Positions 21,265 to 29,769 of a stretch of DNA of 29,769 nucleotides are shown piece by piece; the first letter of the stretch is position 1; each line of letters begins with the position of its first letter. Under the pieces are notes generated by a model, which saw only the letters and a program-made list of their open reading frames with translations, was not told where the DNA came from and did no database searches. The translations under genes and the position numbers were made by a program. Source of the DNA: Ophiosphaerella korrae (Eukaryota; Ascomycota; Dothideomycetes; Pleosporales; Phaeosphaeriaceae); contig JALNQF010000443.1 in assembly GCA_028456385.1 (NCBI GenBank), positions 1 through 29,769 on the forward strand. Reading direction: 5' to 3'.

Positions 21265-21438
21265 TATAATAGGTTACCTATTATTAACTATAAGTACTTA
21301 TCTAAGAGGTTAGTAAATTATAAAGTAATAGTAAAGGTTTATATTTAAGATCTATAATAACTATAAACAATAGAAGATATTTTGTAACTATTTTATATTA
21401 GCGTTCTATAGTTAAAGAATTAAATTACTAATACTCTC
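21265..21438 (-). repeat. Y 5' LTR, truncated by Z2
   Basis: The first 174 bases on the plus strand match 14661 onward, then stop at the first base of the Z2 LTR. In the intact 3' LTR the sequence continues with ctctaataata, so the break is within the LTR rather than at its end. Confidence 0.92.
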
Positions 21439-21736
21439 TATAAAGTAGACTTTACGCAAGATAACTTAATAAAGTAGTTTTAATAATTAACTAAAAAGAG
21501 TAAATAGTAGATAAAGCTATCTAAGTAAGTACTAGGTATATATACCTAGTAGCTTACTAAGCGCTAACTAAAAGTAGAAAGGTAGTTAAATGTTAGTAAG
21601 TTGTAAACTTACTAACATGTTAGTAAGTTCGCAATATTAGTAAGTTTATAATGTTAGTAAGTTTGCTATATTAGTAAGTTGTAAACTTACTAATATTAGT
21701 GCGAAAATAAGAGATATAAGAGATAACTCCCTTATA
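21439..21736 (-). repeat. Z2 3' LTR (298 bp)
   Basis: Ends tataaag and ccttata, the RIP forms of TGTAA.G and CCTTACA. Similar to 560-779 throughout, except for an insertion of 78 bases made of repeated ttagtaagtt units at 21591-21696. The purine tract next to it on the minus strand marks it as the 3' LTR. Confidence 0.9.
21591..21696. repeat. Expanded palindrome cluster in Z2 LTR
   Basis: Two palindromes (21591-21617 and 21668-21696), each with arms of 12-13 bases around ttagtaagtt, are separated by three further copies of the half-site. Z1 has only one such palindrome. This accounts for the whole length difference between the two LTRs. Confidence 0.88.
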
Positions 21737-21758
21737 CGTCTCCCTCCTTTTAAAGAGT
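21737..21758 (-). other. Polypurine tract of Z2
   Basis: The minus strand reads ctctttaaaaggagggagacg immediately before the LTR. This is the clearest plus-strand primer site in the window. Confidence 0.8.
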
Positions 21759-22390
21759 AAATTCCTAGAGCTTAAAAAAGGCTCTAATTAACTAATAATA
21801 CCTATTAGGTAGTAGTAGTAGTAGCTAGGGTTAAAGAAGTTAACTATTTTTAGAGTCGAAATCGTTATTTATAGAGTATAGAGCTAAGGTTTTTACTAAT
21901 TTTAGTGCGAAATTAAGACGCGTACAACTTCTATATATAAAACGTATTAACTATAAACTCTTTTTTACTACTTCTACTCTACGCTAATAAAATTAAACCT
22001 AAAAGTGTTTGTATATAGTATAAGAGAAGGTAAAGTTAACACTACTAAGTAACTTAATAGTACTAGATCTCTATATAAGTACTTACTATAGATATAAGCT
22101 TTATAATAAGTAAGTTTATTAATATAAGAGACCTAGTAAGCCTAATATTTATAAGTATTAGGAGGTAGGTAGCGTAGAGTAGCTCTAGCTAGGAATTTAG
22201 TAGCTAGTTGTAAATTCTATAATAGTAAACTAGACCTACGCGTAACTAGTTATAAGGGAGCGTAGTAGTTGTAGCTATAGTAGTAAGAGTAGGCCCTAAC
22301 CTAAAAAGAGTCCTACGCTTACTAGCTAAAGTAAACTATTCCTACTATTTTTATACTATAATTTATCTTTAGCTAGTAGTAAAGTTTTTT
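21759..22390 (-). other. Z2 3' noncoding region
   Basis: Lies between the tandem repeats and the polypurine tract. I find no protein similarity, RNA gene or convincing frame in either direction. It is slightly richer in G+C than pol, with a tagtagtagtag run near 21806-21832. Confidence 0.45.
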
Positions 22391-22768
22391 AATTACGCCT
22401 TAGAAGGCCTTTTTACGCCTACTAATAACTAAAGTACCCTACTAGGTTACGTCTTTATTAGGCTCTATTTTAGGTATATAGTTAGTGTTTTAGGCTTCTC
22501 TAGGTAGTTCTAGTAAAAGTTAAAGGTAGTAATTACACCTTATAAAGGGGCTTTTTTTTTTACGCCTATTAATAGTTTTAGGCTTATCTAGGTAGTTCTA
22601 GTAAAGGCTAAAGGTAGTAATTACGCTTTAGAGGGGGCTTTTTTTATACCTATTAGTAGGTTAAGATACCCTAATAGGTTACGTCTTTATTAGGGCTCTA
22701 TTTTTTTAGTATACGTAAAGTTAGTAGTTTAGCTTTCTCTAGGTAGTTCTAGTAAAAGTTAAAGGTAG
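22391..22768. repeat. Three tandem units downstream of Z2 chromodomain
   Basis: Units at 22391-22530 (140 bp), 22531-22618 (88 bp, with an internal deletion) and 22619-22768 (150 bp), each starting aattacgc or aattacac and ending ctaggtagttctag...aaaggtag. On the minus strand each encodes a similar peptide around T-F-x-x-Y-x-N-Y-L-E/D-K. The last unit, nearest pol, is continuous with the chromodomain frame. They could be a repeated C-terminal tail of Pol or a noncoding repeat that captured its end. Confidence 0.82.
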
Positions 22769-25700
22769 CTTCGTATTTTATAAATTCTTCTACTAGCTCC
22801 TATATAGGTTTATTATAGCTAGTCTAGTAGACTAGGTAGTACTATCTTACGTATTTTCTACGCTCTTTAAAGCGTACGTCTAAGATAGCTTCTACTAGGT
22901 ATTCTTTATATATACTACTAGTTTCTTTATTAGTAATAATAATAGAGATTAGCTATAGTAAGTCTTAATCTAGTAAGAGCTTTTAATCTCTAGAGCGTAA
23001 GAGTTTTAGAGAGAAGACTAAGAATACGCCTTTACTTAGTATCTCTTAGAGTAGTACTAGCTTATATACTCTACTATTGTAGATAACTCTCTTAATAGGG
23101 TATAGGCCTACCTATTAGTAGTCTAATTTTAGGGTTAGCTAGGTAGTTCTCTAATTAGCTATACTAATATAGGCTTAGTTACTAACTTTATATACTAGTC
23201 TACTTTAGTAAGAAGTATTAGCTTAAGCTACTTACTTTTATTATACCTAGAGTATTTTTTCTTTAAAGTAGGCTACTAGGTTACTATAAGTGTTAAGTAG
23301 CTCGTTAGCTTATATACGTTAGTTACGTTAGGCTAGGTTTAGTTAATCTTTATTATTTTCGCTAGGGTATATACTACTATAGAGGTAATACCCTAGATCT
23401 ACAAGAAATAGAGTTATCTTAATAGATATATTAATAGTATTATTTACCTAGAACTTAGCTATATATAGCTAGGCTACCTAGTTATCTTACGTATAGTTAA
23501 TATATTACCTTAAAAAGATCTCTAGGGCTTAATTTACTCGCTTAGTTTAGCTATTAGTTTCTAGGTAGTACGTAGTTAAAAGCTTTTACGTAATATAGAG
23601 GCGTTTATATATATAGCGCTAAAATTAGCTAATAAAAGTTATCTTTCTATTAGATATAATATTTATTAGGACTCTATAAAGCTTAAAAATAGATATAAAA
23701 TATTAGGTAGCTTCCTCTAGTTTTAGAGACTTATAAGAGAAGAAATAGCGTCTTTTTATAAAGTAGTAGTAAATTACTAGAATATATTTATAAATCTAGC
23801 TACTATTTTTACTAGTTAGTAAGGCTTAGATATAGTCTACTAAGATATTAGTCTAGGGTGCGTAGAGAATTAGTATAAGTTAGAAGTAACTAAGTTTACT
23901 ATCTTATAAGTTCTTTATATAGTAGTAGATTAGGTATATATTATAAAATTACTTAATAGCTTAAAGTATCTTAAGCTAATAATAGTACTTATATATTAGA
24001 TATAGCGTACTATAGAGTCTTTTATAGCTTACTAACTAATAGTTATAGTATAAATTAAAGATTTAGTAGCGTAGATAGGCGTTTAGGGGGATGTATAGAC
24101 GTGTTTTATTAACTTAGAGGTACCTTTCTTTCTCTAATCTAGTAGAGCTAATATTAGCGTATAAGAAGTAGTATCCTACTTTATAGAAAGCTTTTAATAG
24201 TTTTTATTATCTACTATCTATAGTAGTAAATATAGCTTAGGCTACGTAGTTTTCTAAGTATACTATATCTAGTAATTCTTCTATTAAGTATAGGTTAATA
24301 ATATATAGTAAGAGTTCTAGGTCTAGTTCTCTATTATAGAGTAGTAGAAAATCCTCTAGTAGGTTTACTAATATAGGTTTTATTCCTATAATATAGCGAA
24401 GGTAGGCGTATACTATAGTAGCTTATTCTAGCGTAAATCTATCTAGCTTTTATAGGTCTACGAGGCTTAGAGCGTAAATTACTATATCTAGCGTAGGTTT
24501 TACGCCTAGGGCTAGGACTTAAGGGCTTAGGATAATTTAGTTAGCTCCTAATACTCGTAGATTAGAATTATCTATAGGGTAATCCTATAGTTAGTAGCTT
24601 AGAGTGTCTATAACTTTGTTTATATTACTAGGTGCGTATTTAATATAGAAATTAAATTAAGATAAGAATAATAACTAGTAGGCCTAGTAGTAATTAAGCT
24701 TTTTAGTTATTATAAAGGTTTCTAAATTATAGTAGTCTATTATAACGTAGATTATATATAGACTACTTATAAGCTCTAGTTTCTATTCTTTAAATACTTA
24801 GATTATAGCTATAAGTTCTAGGTCGTAGATATTGTAATTATATTCTACTAGGGTGTGTTTTTTTAAGAAGAAGCTAACTAGCTATTAGATTCTATCCTAG
24901 TTTAGTTAGCTTATTACTCTACCTAAGGCCTACCTAGAGGCGTTAGTTTAGATATAGATTAGTTTTAAGAGGTTAAAGTAAAGTAAGACTATACCTAGCT
25001 AAAAGGTAGCTTTTAGTTTATTAAAAGTATCTATATATTCTTAAGTAATTATAAAGAGCTTATACTAAGTTTTTTAAAAAGGTAGCCTATCTCCTTTAGT
25101 AGGTTTAGTAATAACCTTAGACTTAATTAACTTAGTAAGTAGTAAGGCAAGGCTTAAGTAATCCTTAATAAAGTACTAGAGAAATCTAGTATAGCCTAAA
25201 AAGGCTAGGACTTCTTTAGTAGTCTTTAGTATTTCTTACTCCTAGATAGCTTTAACTTTAGAGGGATCTATTATAATTCCTTTATTAGAGATAATTATAC
25301 CTAAAAACTTAACTAAAGTAGCGTAGAGGCTAGATTTTTTAAGGTCTACGTAGAAGCCTTACTTTTTTAGTTACGTAAGTACTCTATAAACGTACTAAAT
25401 ATAGTCTATTTTATTATTAGAGTATATTAAGACGTTGTCTATATATATAGTGTAGAAGTTATCTAAATATTCTAGTAGGGCTAAGTTAATAGCGCGCTAG
25501 AAGGTAGCTAGTACGTTAGTAAAGCTAAAAGGTATTACCTTATAGGTATATATACTAAAGTAAGTAATAAAGGTAGTTAGCTATTCTAAATTTAGAGTAA
25601 TACGTAAGTAGTAAAAGGCGTGTATTACGTTAAATTTAGAGAATATCTTTACTTTATTTAGGTAAGCTAGTATTTCTCTAAAGAATAGAATAGAGTACTA

Positions 25701-26930
25701 GTCTTTAATAGTAGATTTATTTAGCTCGTAGTAGTCTATATAGACTTATAAGCTACTATCTAGTTTAGCTATAATTAGTAAGTTATTCTTAGCTAGAGAG
25801 CTATATTTACTAATAAAGCCCTTGCCTTCTATTATTTAGATATATTTCTAGATTGCTTTATCTTGTTTTCTAGTAAAAAGGTAAGGTTTAGCGTCTAGGA
25901 TTTTTACGCTAGGTTTAAAAGTAATTTCTAGGTTATATAGCCTATAAAGGAGAAGTTCCTTAGTAGCTTTCTTGTTAAAATAGGGTATTAGGTCTTAATA
26001 TAGTTAGAGTAGTTCTATAGATAAAATATCCTTAAGCTCTACTATAGGTAGTAGTTTATAAAATTATACGTAATCTACTTCTCTAGCTACTTTATAGTAG
26101 TACACTAGTAGTAGTATTCTATCTAAAGTAAGTACTATAAGCGTATATTTACTTCTTCTAGTAAAGGCTTTAATTATATAATAACTAATAGTTTAAATAT
26201 CTATTAACGAGTTCTATTTATACCTATTAGGGTGCCTACTTAAGGGCCCTATAGGGGTAGATAATAGTTTAAGCGCTAGCTTCTTTAAGGCTATAGTAGA
26301 GTAATATCTAGGTATACTATAGTATACTACTAAGGGGATTTTATTAGTTATCTAGTAGTACTATTAGTAGTAAGTATTAGAGAATAATAACGTTCTATAG
26401 TAGTAGTTAAGTTTAATAGTATAAGCTTTACGCTATAAAAATCCTAGAATAAAGTTAAATTAGCCTATATTTTTAATAATATAGGTAGAAGTCTATTTAA
26501 TATACGTACCTACTTATAAGTAGAACTTAACCTAATACGTAATAGACTTAGATAAAGAACTATTATATCTTTTATAGATAATAAGTTAAAGTAGCTAGAT
26601 AGTTTATAATTTTATAGTCTTCTAGGTAAATTTTTATTAAATAAAGTTTACGTTAGCTCTATTATTAGCTAAGGTTCTAGCTATATAGAGTACTATAGGG
26701 TCTTTACCTAAGAAGCTAGTAAATAAGAATTAGTTTAGCTTAGCTTCTATTAGATTAGTTAGTAGTTTCTTGTACTAAACTATCTATATTCTATAGGTAA
26801 GTATATAAGATATAGCTATACTAGGGGTTATACTTTAGTAGTTAATTACGCTCTTCTAGTTTATATAATCCTTAGGTTAAAGCTTTAGGCCTAGAGAATA
26901 TTATTTTCTAAATCCTAGTCTAAGTTAGGC
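22769..26930 (-). pseudogene. Z2 pol: protease, RT, RNase H, integrase, chromodomain
   Basis: One frame (top base of each codon congruent to 2 mod 3) holds all domains read downward. Protease active site at 26666-26655, reading N-N-R-A-N-V-N-F-I, from D-S-G-A. RT at about 25880-25380, with P-F-S-F-T-N near 25540 and Y-I-D-N-V-L-I-Y-S near 25445-25419. RNase H at about 24970-24600, with F-L-K-K-H-T and Y-N-I-Y-D-L-E-L near 24850. Integrase core at about 23870-23380, including I-I-S-N-R near 23657-23643, the L-L-T-T-Y-Y-L-E-T-N-S-Q-T stretch and N-Q-A-L-E-I-F-L-R. A chromodomain at 22904-22770, starting E-Y-L-V-E-A-I-L-D-V. The integrase zinc-binding part is not clear. Catalytic aspartates of protease, RT and integrase read Asn. 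The protease lies in the -1 frame relative to gag. Confidence 0.9.
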
Positions 26931-29769
26931 TCTAGTTCTAGCTCTATATCTAGTTAGGAGTTATATTTAAAGAATTAGTCCTCTATTTCTATATCTATTT
27001 TAGAGTCTATTACTATATAGGTAGCTATATAGTAGTTTGTAGTATTAGTAAGTATCTTAGATCTAGTACCTTTTATTTATTTATAAGTAGTATAGTCTAG
27101 CTTCCTAATACTTATCTTTCTATAGCCTTAGTATAAAATTGTTTTAAGGTTCTTAGTTTTAATTATAGTAGTCTTTTTACTAGTTAAGTATATTCTTCTA
27201 AATATACTTTCTAGTTATAGTTAATAGTATTTTAGTTCTTATAGAGTTATAGCTAGTTCTTCTTTAAAGTTTTATATCTATACTCTTAGTTTAGCTCTTA
27301 TAGGTGCTAGAGTATAAAGCTAGGTTTACTTAGAGCCTATATCTAGGTTGTAATTATTTACTTTATTTTCTAATATTAAGATTATCTTTTAAAAATTAGT
27401 AGGGCTATTGTAGATACTAGAGGTAGTACTAGTAGCCTCTCTAAGCTAAGGTTATAGCTTTTTTTAAAAGTAGATATTATATAGCTATAAGTTCTATTAT
27501 AGTTTAAAGCTAATATTATTAAATTTAGAGAGGAATTTAGCCTATACTAACTAGGTAGTTTTATAGATTAGTTAATCTAGTCTAAATTTAGCTATTTCTA
27601 GGGTTTTATAACGTACTTCTCTTAATCTTACTACGTTTATATTACTAAATTAGTAAAAAAGTATAAAGAAATATATAAATTCTTCTTAGTATAAGTAGGT
27701 AATACTATTTAAGATAGTAAGGTATAAGTAAGCTAATCTTATATAGTAGCGTATAATAACGTTAGCTTAGGTTTATAAGCTAATATATTTTTTTCTATTA
27801 GTAATAAAGTAATTATATATAGACTAGATAAAGGATATAATATTTATATAGCGTCTTATACCTAAAAATTATAGGAGTTTTATAGAGTAGTCTTCTTATT
27901 CTTTATACTAGTAAAAATTAAAGGCTAGCTCTTAGATACTAGTTAAGAAAAGAGTTAAAGTAAACTCTTCTCTATTAAAGATATAGTAGCCTACTACTAG
28001 TACTTAGGGTTTAAACTCTCTTTTAAAGAAGCTAAGTTACTAGCTTTATAGTAAAATCTTAGTATAAGGTAGTTTTATATCTTTTTACGCTAGTATATTA
28101 AAGTTAAAGGTTTCTAGCTTAGTTTATTTAGCTATTAGGTCTTCTTAGTAGATTACTACTTTACGTAAGTAGTTATATTTTACTATAGCTTCTTTCTATA
28201 AAGCTTTATACTAAGTAGCTCTTTAGCCTAAAGTATTATATTACTTTATAATATAGTTATAGTCTAGTAGTAATTACGCTAGGCGTTCTTAGAGTTAAGC
28301 TAATTAGTTATCTTATTAAGAGAGTTATTTATCTAATTTACTTACTCTAGCTATAAGCCTCTAGTTTTATTTATTTACTACGTTAATTATATCCTATATC
28401 TAGGTATTTGCAACTACTAAGTATAATACTATTCTAGCTAGAGTAAATTCTTTAAAAGATAAGTAATTACTAGGTTTATTATCTTTAATTCCTTAGTATA
28501 AAGTTAGTAGTAAGGTGTAAAACAAGGGTTAGAGCTTAGTAAACTTAGTAAGTAATTTCTTAAGTTTATCCTAAGATATAAAGACTATTCCTAGTAGTAA
28601 GTCTTTATTAATTATAGCGTTTAATAGTAAGTTATCTCTTAGCTCTTCTAGAATCTTAAGCTTAGGTGTAGGCTAAGGTAATAATACTTAGCTAATATTT
28701 AGTTAGGCGTCGTTAATTAAGTTATTTAATATAGTCTAGTTGTTAAAAAAGACCTTTGTAACTAGTCTATACTTTAGGGGGCTACCTTAGTTAAAGGGAG
28801 TAGAGTCTATATCTAGGTTAAATTCTTCTATAATAGGTTAGTTAAGAGTAGCTAAGTTTATTATAGAGCTATTAGCTAAGAAAGTACTTAGTACTTGTTA
28901 GGGAATTATGTTAGGTTAGAAATTAAGTTTACTAGGTAGTCTTAGCTAAATAAAGGATTTAGGGTCTATTACTTATTTTCTTTTATCTTTCTATAAGGGG
29001 GTCTTAAGATATTATTAGAAGTTACTTAGTACTTTTTTTATTAGAGTAGTTAGTATAGTAAGTCTTTAGGTCTATTTTTCTAGGGACCTAGTTCTAGCGC
29101 GTATTTTATAGATTTTTTATAGTATAGTAGCTCTAAAGCGTTCTCTTAGTTCTTTACTAGATCTATAGTCTACTATTTATAGCGTATCTTTATCTTATAA
29201 GTATACTTAGTTTAAGTAATAAAGAGGTTATAAGCTAGTATTATTTTAGTTTAAGAGGCTAGCTTTTAAGGGGATAGAAGATTTTTTATATAACTAAGTT
29301 ATAGTATAATAAGCTAAGTTATAGTAGTTATATACTATATTAGTACGTTTAGCTATTAGTTTATAGAGATTTAGATCTTTAGCGCTAGCTAGTAAAAGTT
29401 TTAGTAGGGTCTAGGGCGCTTTATTACTTAGTTCTTACAAATTAAGTACTAGTAATTTATATAAGTTTAGGGGTCTTTTCCTTCCTTAGTACTACTACTT
29501 AGGTTTAATACCTAGTATAAGTATACTCTTACCTAGGTATATATAGTAAGTATAAGCTAAAGCTTTATAACCTATAAAGTAGTTAAACTACTTTTCTTTA
29601 GTACGTATTTCTTTCTAGAATATTAGCGCTAGTACTAGTAAAAAAGGAGCGCTAGAAACCTTAACTAGAACTATAATATAGTAAACTTAAGAGGCTACCT
29701 AGCGCGCTATAGCTAAGGTAGGATCTAATTCCTAGTAGTATAGTTCTTTTTAGCTAGCTAGGCTTAATT
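26931..29769 (-). pseudogene. Z2 gag: unusually long, with CX2C-X9-CX2C pattern
   Basis: A second frame (top base congruent to 1 mod 3) is supported at 29353, 28603, 28438, 28141, 27650 and 27133, so it spans at least 2.4 kb. By Z1 homology it starts near 29600-29680, giving about 900 codons before the protease, against the 300-500 usual for Ty3/gypsy Gag. I do not recognise a standard Retrotrans_gag capsid. The part near 28140 reads L-R-K-V-V-I-Y-x-E-D-L-I-A-K, and that near 28600 L-L-L-N-A-I-I-N-K-D-L-L-L-G-I. Near the end, 27133-27083 gives Y-x-G-Y, nine residues (R-K-I-S-I-R-K-L-D), Y-T-T-Y, which before RIP would be CX2C-X9-CX2C, not the CCHC knuckle seen in V, W and Y. It may serve the nucleic-acid binding role of the knuckle. 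Confidence 0.6.
29331..29769 (-). repeat. Part of Z2 repeated at 1-439 (Z1)
   Basis: Direct repeat of the first 439 bases of the window, both being the 5' part of the Z internal region. The differences are mostly G/A and C/T, plus a few small changes such as a run near 29478-29487 compared with 148-157 and an indel near 29640-29650. Confidence 0.93.

Larger units (their letters stand above)
14661..21438 (-). mobile_element. Y: near-complete Ty3/gypsy chromovirus, relative of V
   Basis: Minus-strand element with its 3' LTR at 14661-15090 and the beginning of its 5' LTR at 21265-21438, the latter cut by Z2. The inside carries gag with two zinc knuckles, protease, RT, RNase H, integrase and chromodomain in the same order as V. 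It is inserted in X; the five bases before it are CTTTC (14656-14660). The spacing between the first zinc knuckle and the RT active site is 2,221 bp against 2,217 in V, so unlike V its frame is broken by small indels. About 255 bp of the 5' LTR should lie to the right of Z2. Confidence 0.92.
21439..29769 (-). mobile_element. Z2: Ty3/gypsy chromovirus copy, open at the right end
   Basis: Minus-strand element of the same family as Z1. The 3' LTR is at 21439-21736, followed leftward in coding sense by a purine tract, an untranslated region with tandem repeats, pol (22770-26900) and a long gag (26930 to beyond 29680). By comparison with Z1 the element should end near 30109, giving a length of about 8.7 kb. 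It is inserted in the Y 5' LTR and is therefore among the youngest layers. It is heavily RIP-altered: in one 300-base sample (25001-25300) I count a single CA and no TG. Confidence 0.93.

Noticed and set aside
24060..24350. Integrase zinc-binding (HHCC) domain of Z2
   Set aside because: The expected spacing of His and Cys positions is not recognisable after allowing for Tyr replacements, although the integrase core below it is clear.
1..29769. Host genes, tRNA, rRNA or CRISPR arrays
   Set aside because: Every coding signal I could recognise is gag or pol of an LTR element, no tRNA or rRNA core motifs were seen, and the repeats are LTR or tandem units without CRISPR spacing.

Overview
The window is a block of nested, decayed LTR retrotransposons and holds no gene I would call functional. 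It most likely comes from a filamentous ascomycete (Pezizomycotina). The sequence is AT-rich (about 27-28% G+C in lines I counted) and almost lacks the dinucleotides CA and TG: bases 1-300 contain 0 CA and 1 TG but 8 CG. This is the footprint of repeat-induced point mutation (RIP), which turns CpA into TpA on both strands. It explains why Gln and Trp codons read as stops, ATG starts are nearly gone, and Cys/His motif residues read as Tyr. The species cannot be named from this window.

Five elements can be separated, labelled here Z1, W, V, X/Y and Z2. All those with a visible pol are Ty3/gypsy, and most show a C-terminal chromodomain (chromoviruses). (1) Bases 1-779 are the right end of Z1, read on the minus strand, ending in a 220-bp LTR (560-779). 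(2) W, plus strand, lies at 780-1865 and 8893-12029. (3) V, plus strand, is complete at 1866-8887 and splits the W reverse transcriptase; it has 427-bp LTRs and the target duplication AGCTT. (4) X, minus strand, begins at 12030 in the 3' end of W, and only its LTR and the 3' half of pol are visible (12030-14660). (5) Y, minus strand, 14661-21438, is a close relative of V inserted into X at the RNase H/integrase border. (6) Z2, minus strand, 21439 to beyond the end, is a second copy of the Z family inserted inside the Y 5' LTR.

The order of insertion follows from the nesting: W is older than Z1, V and X; X is older than Y; Y is older than Z2. The 439 bases at the start (1-439) and end (29331-29769) match because both are the same part of Z copies. 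The missing right-hand parts of Y, X and W should lie, in that order, just beyond the window.

Beyond ordinary decay, three things stand out. V, X and Y share a reading frame on the strand opposite to gag-pol, between the pol stop and the 3' LTR, whose length differences are multiples of three; it may be an extra protein of this chromovirus group. The Z family has a very long region before the protease (about 900 codons), with a CX2C-X9-CX2C pattern in place of the usual zinc knuckle and pol in the -1 frame. Finally, despite many premature stops, the gag-pol frames of V and the pol frames of W and Z2 keep one register over kilobases, so point mutation rather than indels destroyed them.
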